DNA from: Kineococcus rhizosphaerae
GTDB taxonomy: Bacteria > Actinomycetota > Actinomycetes > Actinomycetales > Kineococcaceae
Assembly (NCBI RefSeq): GCF_003002055.1
Contig: NZ_PVZF01000007.1
Location: 1 to 64,000 of the forward strand
DNA length: 64,000 nt
Direction: 5' to 3'
Every line of letters starts with the position of its first letter. Position 1 is the stretch's first letter. The position numbers were made by a program, and so were the translations under genes. The notes below the pieces were generated by a model. The model did no database searches. It was not told where the DNA came from and saw nothing but the letters and a program-made list of their open reading frames with translations. Of the stretch, positions 17,472 through 25,613 are shown piece by piece.

Positions 17472-18665
17472 TCAGATCTCGGTGTACTGCGAGTTGTTCT
17501 CGGCGCTGCGCTGCACGGCTTCGAGGACCTGCTGGACCTGCAGGCCGTCGGCGAAGCTCGGCGAGGGGTCGCGCCCGTCGGCGATCGCGCCCAGGAACTC
17601 CTGCAGCTCGTGCACGAACGGGTGGTCGTAGCCCAGGCCGTGCCCGGCCGGCCACCAGTTCGCCACGCCGGGGTGCTCGGGTTCGGTCGCCAGGATCCGG
17701 CGGAAACCGTTCTCGGCCGCGGGGATCGAACCGTCGAAGAAGTGCAGCTCGTTCATGGACTCGAAGTCGAACGCGATCGAGCCCTTCGACCCGTTGACCT
17801 CGATCCGCATGCCGTTCTTGCGGCCGGTCGCCATGCGGGTGGCCTCGAACGTCATGAGCGCGCCGCCGTCACCGCGGCCGAAGAACACCGCCGCGTCGTC
17901 GACGGTCACGTCGCCGTACTCGCTGGAGGCCTCCGCGCCCAGGCCGGTGTTCGCGCCGGTGCGGGTCGCCTCCAGCGGGCGGCGCTTGACGAACGTCTCG
18001 ACCGTGCCGGAGACGCCGGTGAGGCGCTGGCCGGTGATGAACTGCGCGGCGTCGATGATGTGCGAGCCGATGTCGCCCAGCGCGCCCGCGCCGGAGCGGT
18101 CCTTCTGCAGCCGCCAGGTCAGCGGGAAGTCGGGGTCGACGATCCAGTCCTGCAGGTAGACCGCGCGCACCTGGCGCACCTCGCCGAGGCGGCCGGCGTC
18201 GACGAGCTGCTTGGCCAGCCCGATCGCGGGGACCTGGCGGTAGTTGAACGCCACCATCGACCGCACGCCCTGCGCGGCGGCGGCCTGCGCGGCCTCGGTC
18301 ATGCGCTGCGCCTCCTCGACCGTCTTGGCCAGGGGCTTCTCGCAGATGACGTGCTTGCCGGCCTGCAGGGCCGCGATGGCGATCTCGGCGTGCGAGTCGC
18401 CCGGGGTGAGGATGTCGATGACCTGGACGTCGTCGCGCTCGATCAGGGAGCGCCAGTCGTCGACGCCCTCCTCCCAGCCGAACTGGGTGGCCGCGGCCTG
18501 CGCGCGGGAGGCGTCCCGGCCGGCGAGGGCGACGCGCCGGGTGCGGAACCGCGGGGTCCCGACGTGGTCGACCGAGCGCCACGCGTGCGAGTGCACCGCG
18601 CCCATGAAGGAGTGGCCGACGACGGCGACCCCGAGTTCCGGCAGTGCGTTCTGGTCAGCGGACAT
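17472..18665 (-). CDS. Gfo/Idh/MocA-family NAD(P)-dependent oxidoreductase
   Basis: A 397-residue enzyme. The Rossmann dinucleotide loop is [17 protein letters not shown], with the first glycines changed (GHSFMG) from the usual GxGxxG. The catalytic EKPLA motif ([11 protein letters not shown]) and the substrate-domain stretch [13 protein letters not shown], with Asp and His placed as in inositol dehydrogenases, are present. The ATG at 18665 has GGGAGGA upstream; the frame is open beyond it but that part has antisense composition. It probably oxidises a sugar or cyclitol and works with the isomerase immediately downstream. Confidence 0.92.
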   Translation of the reverse strand: MSADQNALPELGVAVVGHSFMGAVHSHAWRSVDHVGTPRFRTRRVALAGRDASRAQAAATQFGWEEGVDDWRSLIERDDVQVIDILTPGDSHAEIAIAALQAGKHVICEKPLAKTVEEAQRMTEAAQAAAAQGVRSMVAFNYRQVPAIGLAKQLVDAGRLGEVRQVRAVYLQDWIVDPDFPLTWRLQKDRSGAGALGDIGSHIIDAAQFITGQRLTGVSGTVETFVKRRPLEATRTGANTGLGAEASSEYGDVTVDDAAVFFGRGDGGALMTFEATRMATGRKNGMRIEVNGSKGSIAFDFESMNELHFFDGSIPAAENGFRRILATEPEHPGVANWWPAGHGLGYDHPFVHELQEFLGAIADGRDPSPSFADGLQVQQVLEAVQRSAENNSQYTEI

Positions 18666-18730
18666 GCTGGCTGGTCCTCCCGGGGACTTCGTCGTCGGTG
18701 GCTGTGCTGGTGCGGATCGTACTGACCGGT

Positions 18731-19768
18731 TCAGGCCGGTGGAACCGGCGGGGTGGGGCCCGGCAGCGGGTCCCGGACGGAGCGGCGGCGGGTGATCGAG
18801 GCCGGCACGGACCGCACCTGCGCCTCGCCGGAGTTCCCCTCGAGGAGCCCGAACAACCAGGCCATGGCCTGGCGGGACACGTCGCGCGGGTGGGTGGAGA
18901 CGGCCGTGACGGGCACGGGGAAACCCGTCGCGTCGGCGTCGGTGGCCAGGGCGACCAGGTCGAGGTCGGTGCCCGGCTGCAGACCGGCGGAGCGGACGGC
19001 GTGCACGACCCGGGTCAGCTCGGTGGTGACCAGCAGGGAGCGGTGGCCCGCCGCGAGGACGTCCTGCACCTGCGCCTCGACGCGGTCGCGCTCGACCGGG
19101 ACCCAGTCCAGCGCGACGCCCTGCGCGGCAGCGGCCTCCTGCGCCGCCCGGCGGAACCGGGGGACGTAGTTCAGGTCGCGCTCGGTGGCCTCCGGGCCCC
19201 AGCCGAGCACCGCGACGCGGCGGCCGGCGGCGAGCTCGGTGACCAGCAGGCGCGCCCCGGCCTCGAAGTCGAAGTCGATGCAGTGCAGGCCGTCGGCGTC
19301 GGCGGGGAACCCGATGAACAGGGTGGGGACGCGCAGGTCGCGGGCGATCGCGGCCCGCGGGTCGGCGGTGCGGACCTCCATCACGACGATGGCGTCGCAC
19401 AGGGCGCCGCCGGCGACCCGCCGCAGCCCGTCCCCACCCTCCTCGGCCGTGACGAGCAGGACGTCGTGGTCGTGCTGGCGCGCCGCGAGGGTGATCTCCT
19501 CGATGAACGCCATGAGCCCGGCCGCCCCGAGGGTGGAGTCGAACGGCACGACGACGGCGATGACCTGGGTGCGCTGGCTGGCCAGCGCCCGGGCGCCCGC
19601 GTTCGGCTGGTAGGTGAGCTGGTCGATGGCGTCCTGGACGAGGCGGCGGGTCTTCTCCGAGATCGGCCGCTTGCCGCTCATGACGTAGGAGACCGTGGAC
19701 TGCGAGACGCCGGCGACGCGTGCCACGTCCTTGCTCGTCACGGTCCGGCCGTTCGCTGCCCGGGCCAC
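18731..19768 (-). CDS. LacI-family transcriptional regulator
   Basis: A 345-residue repressor: N-terminal LacI helix-turn-helix (TSKDVARVAGVSQSTVSYVM, then SGKRPISEKTRRLVQ) and a periplasmic-binding-protein-like effector domain (VIAVVVPF, DAIVVMEV, LALATDADATGFPVPVTAVS). GTG 19768 has GGGGAGG four bases upstream. It lies 65 bp upstream of the oxidoreductase and isomerase genes, all on the minus strand. A perfect palindrome at 19793-19812 is placed for autoregulation, and the same motif recurs before the ABC operon at 34 kb, so this is the probable regulator of both. Confidence 0.93.
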   Translation of the reverse strand: MARAANGRTVTSKDVARVAGVSQSTVSYVMSGKRPISEKTRRLVQDAIDQLTYQPNAGARALASQRTQVIAVVVPFDSTLGAAGLMAFIEEITLAARQHDHDVLLVTAEEGGDGLRRVAGGALCDAIVVMEVRTADPRAAIARDLRVPTLFIGFPADADGLHCIDFDFEAGARLLVTELAAGRRVAVLGWGPEATERDLNYVPRFRRAAQEAAAAQGVALDWVPVERDRVEAQVQDVLAAGHRSLLVTTELTRVVHAVRSAGLQPGTDLDLVALATDADATGFPVPVTAVSTHPRDVSRQAMAWLFGLLEGNSGEAQVRSVPASITRRRSVRDPLPGPTPPVPPA

Positions 19769-19792
19769 GTCGCCTCCCCCCGCCGTCGCTGC

Positions 19793-19812
19793 GCGTCGAT
19801 GCGCATCGACGC
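19793..19812. promoter_or_regulatory. Perfect 20-bp LacI-type operator
   Basis: GCGTCGATGCGCATCGACGC is a perfect palindrome with a central CG step, typical of LacI-family sites, 25 bp upstream of the lacI start codon. Its core CGTCGATGCG(C/T)ATCGACG recurs at 34061-34080. Confidence 0.8.
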
Positions 19813-19868
19813 CTCCGGACGGTAGTCCACCCCCACCCGCCCCCACAACCCCTCTCCCACCACGCTCG

Positions 19869-19920
19869 AGGCACACCTCCCGCCCCCGCGACGCGGCGCG
19901 TCGGGGCGGGAGGTGTGCCT
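19869..19920. terminator. Strong hairpin / repeated palindromic element, copy 1
   Basis: Perfect 18-bp arms AGGCACACCTCCCGCCCC (19869-19886) and its complement (19903-19920) enclose a CGACGCGGCGCGTC-type loop. It lies 20 bp beyond the PIG-L stop codon and so probably ends the YcaO operon transcript. A close copy lies at 29034-29093. Confidence 0.75.
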
Positions 19921-19939
19921 CCGGCGGGAGGGGGTCGTC

Positions 19940-20680
19940 TCAGACCGGTGCGGCGGGCAGCGGCGGGTCGAAGGTCTCCGGCAGGGCCCGCAGCGCCCGG
20001 ACCATCGCCGCCGTCCCGTCGAACTGGAAACCCAGCTGGGTGGCGTACGCGGCGCAGGCCTCCACCTTGGCGTCGAGCTCCTCCTCGGTCGGGTACCGGG
20101 GGTCGCCGGCGGGGGTGTCCGCCCCGGCGCGCAGGACGTAGGGGGTGTCCGCCCACCGGGCCAGGGGCAGACCCCTGTCGCGCGCGAGGGCGTCCACGGC
20201 GGTCCGCACGTGGCGGTGGTCAACGTGGTCGCCGAGGGCCTGGGGCCCCAGCAGCAGGTCCACCGCACCCGTGGGGCGTGCGTCGAGGAACGCCGCCAGA
20301 GCCCGCCCCACGGCGTCCGGGCACCCCTCGTCCCCGGCAGCGACGGGCCCGAAGAGCGCTGCGGCGCTGTGGTACCCGCGGTGCGGTGCCTCCAGCAGGG
20401 GCAGGTGGACGCCCCCCACGCCGAGGACGGCGGTGGCCGCGTCGTCCTCGGCCCGGCGCAGGGCCATGTAGTCGGCGTCCTCGGGCAGGCCCTTGTCGGT
20501 CTGGCAGGCCAGGGCGAAACCCGTCGGGTCCGCCACGCTGCCGGTGAAGACGGTGAGCACCACGACCTCGGCCCCCGCGGCCGCCAGCCCGGTCAGCAGC
20601 CCCCCGGCGGAGAACACCGCGTCGTCCAGGTGCGGGGAGACGGCGAGGACCCGCGCGGGACCGGTTCCGGCGCGGTTCAC
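19940..20680 (-). CDS. PIG-L (LmbE/MshB-like) N-deacetylase
   Basis: A 246-residue member of the GlcNAc-phosphatidylinositol deacetylase family. The zinc-site motif is SPHLDDAVFSAGG (H17, D19/D20; usual form PHPDDE) and the second metal histidine lies in GDHVDH. Family members remove an N-acetyl group from GlcNAc glycosides, as MshB does in mycothiol and BshB in bacillithiol synthesis. GTG 20680 overlaps the glycosyltransferase stop as GTGA. It is the last gene of the six-gene operon and sits directly behind a GT4 enzyme, an arrangement that suggests acting on that enzyme's product. Confidence 0.9.
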   Translation of the reverse strand: MNRAGTGPARVLAVSPHLDDAVFSAGGLLTGLAAAGAEVVVLTVFTGSVADPTGFALACQTDKGLPEDADYMALRRAEDDAATAVLGVGGVHLPLLEAPHRGYHSAAALFGPVAAGDEGCPDAVGRALAAFLDARPTGAVDLLLGPQALGDHVDHRHVRTAVDALARDRGLPLARWADTPYVLRAGADTPAGDPRYPTEEELDAKVEACAAYATQLGFQFDGTAAMVRALRALPETFDPPLPAAPV

Positions 20681-21984
20681 AGCAGGTGGGGCGTCACGAG
20701 GAACCGGCAGTCCGCGTCGGCGGTCGTCGGTTCCACGCCCCGGCCCGTGCTGGTGGGTCGCTCGGCGGGCGGGACCTGCGTCCACGAGGTGTCCGGGGGC
20801 GTGCCCACGAGCCGGTCGTAGACGGCTTCCACGCGCTCCGTCAGGGCCGGCCAGGACCACACGTCGCGCACCTCGGTCAGCGCCTGCTGGGCGAGCTTCG
20901 GGCCCAGCGCCGGGTCGTCGAGGAGCCTGCGCAGGGCGTCGACCAGACCCGCGACGTCGCCGACGTCGTGGAGCAGACCGTTCTCGCCGTCGCGGACGCA
21001 GTCCACGACCCCCACCGTGCGGGTGGTGACGACGGGGAGCCCGGCGGCCATCGCCTCCAGGATCGTGTTGGAGAAACCCTCGGACTGGGTCGGGGAGACG
21101 AACGCGTGGGCGTCGCGGTAGACGGCGGGCGCGCCGGTGTACGGGACGTAGCCCCGCCGCTCCACGACGTCGTCCAGCCCGAGTTCGGCGGTGAGTTCGT
21201 CGACCGCGGTGACGTCGGGACCGATCCCGGACACCAGCAGCCGCACGTCGCGGCCCTCCGCGCGCAGCGCCGCGAGGGCGTGCAGGAGGTCGAGGACGCC
21301 CTTGCGGCGGTCGATGCGGCCGTGGAAGAGCAGCGTCACCGGCGCGTCCAGGGGCAGCACGCCCACGGCGGCCTCGTCGGCGGGGGTGAAGGCCCGCGTG
21401 TCGGTGGCCCCACCCACCAGGTCGAACCGCTCCGGGTCCGTGCCGTGGTGCTCGACGACCTCGTCGGCGAACGTCCGGGAACCGATGAGCACCGCCCCGG
21501 CGCGGTCCAGGACCGTCCGGATCCCGACGGAGTGGGCGGGGCAGCACAACCCGACCCAGTGCCCGTCGCCGCCCTGGACGCTGACCACCGAGGGCAGGCC
21601 GAGCGCGGCGGACGCCTCCAGGACGGCCATGCCGGTGGGCCAGGCGTACTGGGCGTGCAGCAGGTCGAACGGTTCCTCGGCGTGCAGGCGTTCCACGGTC
21701 TCGCGCATGGCGGCGATGTCCGCGTCGAAGTCGGCGGGCAGTCCCTCGCCCGAGCGCTGCTCGCCGAACGCCTCCAGCCCGACGGCGCGCACGCCGGCCG
21801 GGACCCGGTCCGCGGGCGGCGGGCCCCCGCCGTAGACGGCGCTGCCGGCGGGGTCGCCCCGGAACTGCGAGACGAGGACGACGTCGTGACCGCGGGCCAC
21901 CAGCCCCTCCATCAGCTTCTCCGCGTACACGCTCATGCCCGACACGGCGGGCCAGTAGCGGCGGGAGACGAGGCAGATCCTCAT
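20677..21984 (-). CDS. GT4-family glycosyltransferase
   Basis: A 435-residue GT-B fold enzyme. The N-terminus has ICLVSRRYWPAVSGMSVYAEKL and LLHAQYAWPTG, and the donor-binding half has LLFHGRIDRRKGVLDLLHAL and the EX7E motif in SEGFSNTILEAMAAGLPVV. ATG 21984 is preferred because it forms an ATGA overlap with the YcaO stop; another ATG three codons upstream is possible. Its size and pairing with a PIG-L deacetylase resemble MshA/BshA, which transfer GlcNAc to inositol phosphate or malate, but the acceptor cannot be deduced. The last 35 residues after the GT domain are Pro/Thr-rich. Confidence 0.9.
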   Translation of the reverse strand: MRICLVSRRYWPAVSGMSVYAEKLMEGLVARGHDVVLVSQFRGDPAGSAVYGGGPPPADRVPAGVRAVGLEAFGEQRSGEGLPADFDADIAAMRETVERLHAEEPFDLLHAQYAWPTGMAVLEASAALGLPSVVSVQGGDGHWVGLCCPAHSVGIRTVLDRAGAVLIGSRTFADEVVEHHGTDPERFDLVGGATDTRAFTPADEAAVGVLPLDAPVTLLFHGRIDRRKGVLDLLHALAALRAEGRDVRLLVSGIGPDVTAVDELTAELGLDDVVERRGYVPYTGAPAVYRDAHAFVSPTQSEGFSNTILEAMAAGLPVVTTRTVGVVDCVRDGENGLLHDVGDVAGLVDALRRLLDDPALGPKLAQQALTEVRDVWSWPALTERVEAVYDRLVGTPPDTSWTQVPPAERPTSTGRGVEPTTADADCRFLVTPHLL

Positions 21985-23546
21985 GCGGTCCATCCGTTCT
22001 CGCGGGCCACGGCGGCCGCGTGCAGTGCCGGTTCGCGGTACAGCGGGTACAGCTCGCCCAGGACCCGGTCGAGCGCGGCGCGGTCCAGCCACGCCGGGCC
22101 GCCGACGCGCTCGCGGGCGGCGTCGGTGAGGTGGACGGGGACCGCGGTGGCGGGGACCCCTGCCTCGCCGGGAGTCCCCAGGCCGACGATCGCGTGCAGC
22201 CCGGTCCGGCCGTCCCCGCGCGCCAGCAGGTCGGCCAGCCCGCGTTCGCCGATGCGCCCGTAGCTGACGATCTCGACCTCCAGGCCGGGCACGACGACCC
22301 GGGCCACGGCGACGCCGTCGTGCGAGCAGTCCAGCACGAGGACGTCGAAACCCTCCGCGCGCAGCAACCCGACGAGGTGGGCGCACAGGGCCTGCTGCTC
22401 GTCGGCGCCTTCGGGGGCGCTCCAGGTGGGCAGGGTGTCGAACCGGCGGCGGCTGCGCTCGGCCAGCACGACCGGTTCGAGCAGCGCCCGCAGCCCGGCG
22501 GCGTCGCGCTCCAGCCAGCCCAGCATCCCGCGCAGCGCCCGCTGCTCCTGGGTGGCGGGGTCGGCGGCGTAGCGGTCGACGTACCCCTCGGGGCTGATGG
22601 CGCGCACGGCGTCGAGGTCGCCGTGCGTGAACGCCTTGCGGGAGCGGGCCGCGGCGAACTCCAGGACGGCCTTGCGCAGCGCCACCTCCCGGTCGGGGTG
22701 GGCGGCCTCGCCGGCGGCGGTCACCATGACGGGTTGCAGGGGGTTCTCGTCGGCGCCGACGACGGTGACGTTGACGATCCCCCACCAGTCGTTGGCGAGC
22801 TTGGGCACGACGCGCACGCCCTGCGCGCGCAGCTTGGCCAGCGCCTCGCGCGTCACGGGGTCCTGCACGAGTTCGTCCCCGGGTCCGAGGTCGAGGACGA
22901 CGCCGGTGTCCAGGGCGCGGAACCGGGTGCCGTTGCCGTCGCGCTGCAGGAGTTCACCGATGCCGTGGGCCACGGCCCGTTCCAGGCTGTCCCCGGCGCC
23001 CAGGCCGTTGCCGTGGCGGGTCACCAGGCGCGGCAGGTCGTCGACTAACCCGGGGGGCAGTTCGTCGGCGTCGCGCAGCACGACGTCGGCCGGGGCCCAC
23101 ACCCGCTCCCCGGTCCCCCAGCGCTGCAGCGGCAGCCAGTTCAGCGGCGCGTCGGGGGCGTAGGGGGCCCCGGCGTCCAGGCACACCGCCGGCGGGTCCA
23201 GCACGGCGTCCGCGCCGAACTCGGCGACGAGGTCGGCGCGGGTGCCCCGGCGGTGCTCGAGGGTGGCGACGGTGCGGCGCAGCAGCGCCAGCTCCGCCGA
23301 CTCGCCCCAGCTGGAGCGGCGCGCGTCGGCGTCGGTCGCGCCGTAACCGTGGCCGATGGCCGCCGCGCCGGACGCGCCGGTCGCCGCGATCGTCCACCAG
23401 GAGGGGATCCCCACGGTGTCGAGGCGGTAGGTGGGGAACTGGAACCGGTCGCGCTCGCCGAGGGCGGCGCGGAACGCGTCGGTGGCGCGGTGGTCGTCCC
23501 CCTCCTCGACGGGGTGGTCGACGGTCAGGGGGTGGGTGGTCTTCAC
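21981..23546 (-). CDS. YcaO-domain protein (ATP-dependent amide-activating type)
   Basis: A 521-residue protein with YcaO features. An ExxE pair lies at E82-E85 inside SSWGESAELALL after a GYGATDADAR loop, the segment TRHGNGLGAGDSLERAVAHG is at 176-195, and ELLQRDGNG (E198 to R202) gives the ExxxR motif that binds ATP/Mg. YcaO enzymes phosphorylate backbone amides for azoline, thioamide or amidine formation. The C-terminal 200 residues (AVARVVVPGLEVEIVSYGRIG) look like the rest of the fold plus an extension. GTG 23546 overlaps the MBL stop. An in-frame TTA leucine codon occurs at residue 167, very rare here. No precursor peptide or E1/ocin partner is adjacent. Confidence 0.85.
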   Translation of the reverse strand: MKTTHPLTVDHPVEEGDDHRATDAFRAALGERDRFQFPTYRLDTVGIPSWWTIAATGASGAAAIGHGYGATDADARRSSWGESAELALLRRTVATLEHRRGTRADLVAEFGADAVLDPPAVCLDAGAPYAPDAPLNWLPLQRWGTGERVWAPADVVLRDADELPPGLVDDLPRLVTRHGNGLGAGDSLERAVAHGIGELLQRDGNGTRFRALDTGVVLDLGPGDELVQDPVTREALAKLRAQGVRVVPKLANDWWGIVNVTVVGADENPLQPVMVTAAGEAAHPDREVALRKAVLEFAAARSRKAFTHGDLDAVRAISPEGYVDRYAADPATQEQRALRGMLGWLERDAAGLRALLEPVVLAERSRRRFDTLPTWSAPEGADEQQALCAHLVGLLRAEGFDVLVLDCSHDGVAVARVVVPGLEVEIVSYGRIGERGLADLLARGDGRTGLHAIVGLGTPGEAGVPATAVPVHLTDAARERVGGPAWLDRAALDRVLGELYPLYREPALHAAAVARENGWTA

Positions 23547-24478
23547 GCGAGCACCGTCACCTTCGTCGTGAGCAGGTCCATCGGGACGGGCGCCGCCGAC
23601 GGGGGGTTGGTGAGCATGTGGTCCACCAGGGCCGTGACGTGCCGGGTCGTCACGCCGCGCGCGAACTCGAAGGGGCTGAAGACGGTGTCGAACTCCAGCG
23701 CGCCCACGATCTCGCGCATGCTGCGCAGTTCGGCCCGCGACAGCGGGATCTGCGCGTGGAACGCCTTGTGGGCGCTCAGCGCCACGGCGTTCCCGTGCTC
23801 GTCGAGGTCGATCTTCAGGGAGTCGCCGCAGAAGAACAGACCGCGGCCGGCGTCGTGCAGCACGCTGTGCCCGGGGAAGTGCCCACCCGTGCGGTGCAGC
23901 GTGATCCCGGGCGCCAGTTCCGTCCGGTCGTCGGCGGGCCAGGTGACGCGGAACGCCTTGGTCCAGGTGAGGTCGTGGACCCCGACGGAGACCACGGGCG
24001 GGTCGAGCTCGTCCTGCAACTGCCACAGGCCGCCGAAACCGTGCACGTGGCTGGAGGCCAGGACGCGCAGGCCCCCGCGACGGCGCAGTTCGGCCAGCGC
24101 GTCGGCGGAGTACCACGGGGCGGCCTCGAAACCGAGCAGACCCTCGGCGGTCTCCAGCACCCAGCCGTGCGACCCGAGCCCCACGACCGGGTCGCACCAG
24201 AACTCGGTGACACCCGGCACGGCCTCGCGCCAGGACGTGGTGACGAGCTCGTCGACCTCGGTCTCGCGCAGGAACTCGAACCCGTCGACGGGCAGTTCGT
24301 TGCGGACGTCGGAGCACACCGGGCACGACGGCGGCGGGGTGTGCGCGAACCAGCGCTGCCAGTGCCCGCAGTTCGTGCACGAGTACGCCCGGTGCTGACG
24401 GTGGGCGCGGGTTGGCAGCGGGGCGAGTTCGGCGGCGCGGACCCCGCGCAGCGCGTGGGAGTCGTCCGGACCGGTCAT
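23543..24478 (-). CDS. Metallo-beta-lactamase-fold protein with N-terminal zinc ribbon
   Basis: A 311-residue protein. Cysteines C34, C37, C52 and C55 (SCTNCGH and SCPVCSD) form a rubredoxin-like zinc ribbon. An MBL-type domain follows: LGSHGWVLETAEGLLGFEA, SSHVHGFGGLWQL, HRTGGHFPGHSVLH and FFCGDSLKID. The usual HxHxDH reads SHVHGFGG, so the first metal site is reduced, while the TGGHFPGH and GDS positions are kept. MBL-fold partners include hydrolases and persulfide-handling enzymes; the activity here is unknown. It lies in the YcaO operon, with a GTGA overlap to YcaO, which argues that the two act together. Confidence 0.82.
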   Translation of the reverse strand: MTGPDDSHALRGVRAAELAPLPTRAHRQHRAYSCTNCGHWQRWFAHTPPPSCPVCSDVRNELPVDGFEFLRETEVDELVTTSWREAVPGVTEFWCDPVVGLGSHGWVLETAEGLLGFEAAPWYSADALAELRRRGGLRVLASSHVHGFGGLWQLQDELDPPVVSVGVHDLTWTKAFRVTWPADDRTELAPGITLHRTGGHFPGHSVLHDAGRGLFFCGDSLKIDLDEHGNAVALSAHKAFHAQIPLSRAELRSMREIVGALEFDTVFSPFEFARGVTTRHVTALVDHMLTNPPSAAPVPMDLLTTKVTVLA

Positions 24479-24496
24479 CGTGCAACCTCCAAGGGG

Positions 24497-25591
24497 TCAG
24501 GCTTCCTGAGCGGCGAGGACGGGGTCGGGACGGGACCCGGTGACGCCGGCGCCGAGGGCGTCGTGCAGCAGGTTCAGCAGGCGCAGGTCGCGCGACATCG
24601 GGAAGCGCCACGGCACCCCGCCGGTGACCGCGGCCTCCAGGGCGCGCAGTTCCCCGGTGAACGGCGAGGTGGTGGTGTCGAACTCCAGGTCGCGGGACTC
24701 TCCCGTGACGGCGTCGATGAACTCCACGCGGCCGCCGGCGTCCTGCCCCATGGTGTCGTTCGCGACGAGCTGGCCCGCGGTGCCGACGATCTCGAGCCGG
24801 CGGCGCGGCAGGGTCTCGACGGTGTTGAACGAGTTCGAGATCGTCACCAGCACCCCCGAGGGGGTGGAGCCGACCAGGACGGAACCGTCGTCGACGGCGT
24901 AGTCGTGGACGCGGTGCTGCACGTGGGTGGTGGCCGTGACCACGTCCTCACCCAGCAGGGTGCCGACGAGGTCCAGCCCGTGCGGGGCGAGGTCGACGTA
25001 GGCCCCGCCACCGGCCCGCACGGGGTCGACGCGCCAGTTGTCGCCCGTGGTGCTGCCGGGCGGCGCCCACCCGGGCGGCAACCAGCACGCGTAGACGATG
25101 CGCACGGCGGTCACGGTGCCGAGGTCGCCGCGGGCGATCAGCCGCGCCATCAGCTCGTGGGCGGGGTGGAACCGCTGGTCGAAGGCCGTCGCGGCCACCA
25201 CCCCGGCGCGTTCGCACCCGGCGACCAGCGCCGCGGCGTCGTCCAGGGCGGCGGCCAGCGGTTTCTCGCACAGGACCGCCAGCCCGGCGTCGGCCGCGGC
25301 GAGGGCGACCTCGCGGTGAGCGTGGTTCGGCGTGGCGACGTAGACGACCTGCGCGCCGGGAACGGCGAACGCCGCCGTCAGGTCGTCGTGGGCCTCGGCC
25401 CCGGGGAAGCGCGCCGCGAGGGCGCGGGCCGCCTGCAGGTCCCGGTCGACGACCGCGACGACCCGGCTGGTGGTGGAGGCGGCCAGCGCGGGCGCCATGT
25501 GGTCGCGGGCCACCCAGCCCGCGCCCGCGATGACCCACCCGGTGCGGGGGTCCTCGGCCCGGTGCTCGGTCTGCTCCTCGGGAGTGGTCAA
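24497..25591 (-). CDS. Gfo/Idh/MocA-family oxidoreductase
   Basis: A 364-residue enzyme with dinucleotide loop VIAGAGWVARDHM, catalytic AVLCEKPLAAAL and the substrate-domain stretch GGGAYVDLAPHGLDLVGTLLG, where the Asp and His are arranged as in sugar and inositol dehydrogenases. It should oxidise or epimerise a sugar or cyclitol with NAD(P). It lies 18 bp upstream of the MBL gene and 22 bp downstream of the HD-like gene, within the YcaO operon. Of the three family members in the window this one has the most canonical nucleotide site. Confidence 0.9.
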   Translation of the reverse strand: MTTPEEQTEHRAEDPRTGWVIAGAGWVARDHMAPALAASTTSRVVAVVDRDLQAARALAARFPGAEAHDDLTAAFAVPGAQVVYVATPNHAHREVALAAADAGLAVLCEKPLAAALDDAAALVAGCERAGVVAATAFDQRFHPAHELMARLIARGDLGTVTAVRIVYACWLPPGWAPPGSTTGDNWRVDPVRAGGGAYVDLAPHGLDLVGTLLGEDVVTATTHVQHRVHDYAVDDGSVLVGSTPSGVLVTISNSFNTVETLPRRRLEIVGTAGQLVANDTMGQDAGGRVEFIDAVTGESRDLEFDTTTSPFTGELRALEAAVTGGVPWRFPMSRDLRLLNLLHDALGAGVTGSRPDPVLAAQEA

Positions 25592-25613
25592 CTGCGCTCC
25601 TTCGTCGGGGTGC

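Noticed and set aside
13729-17631. 1300-codon plus-strand open frame over the PAS-GGDEF and isomerase genes
   Set aside because: Antisense to two genes with clear motifs; Arg/Gly-rich with no domain.
23335-23350. Further TTA codons in the YcaO gene
   Set aside because: The TAA on the plus strand near 23344 reads as GGT TAC in the gene frame, so it is not a TTA codon.
21900-23700. RiPP precursor peptide next to YcaO
   Set aside because: The flanking genes overlap YcaO at both ends, leaving no space, and no short Cys/Ser/Thr-rich frame with a ribosome site was seen in nearby gaps.
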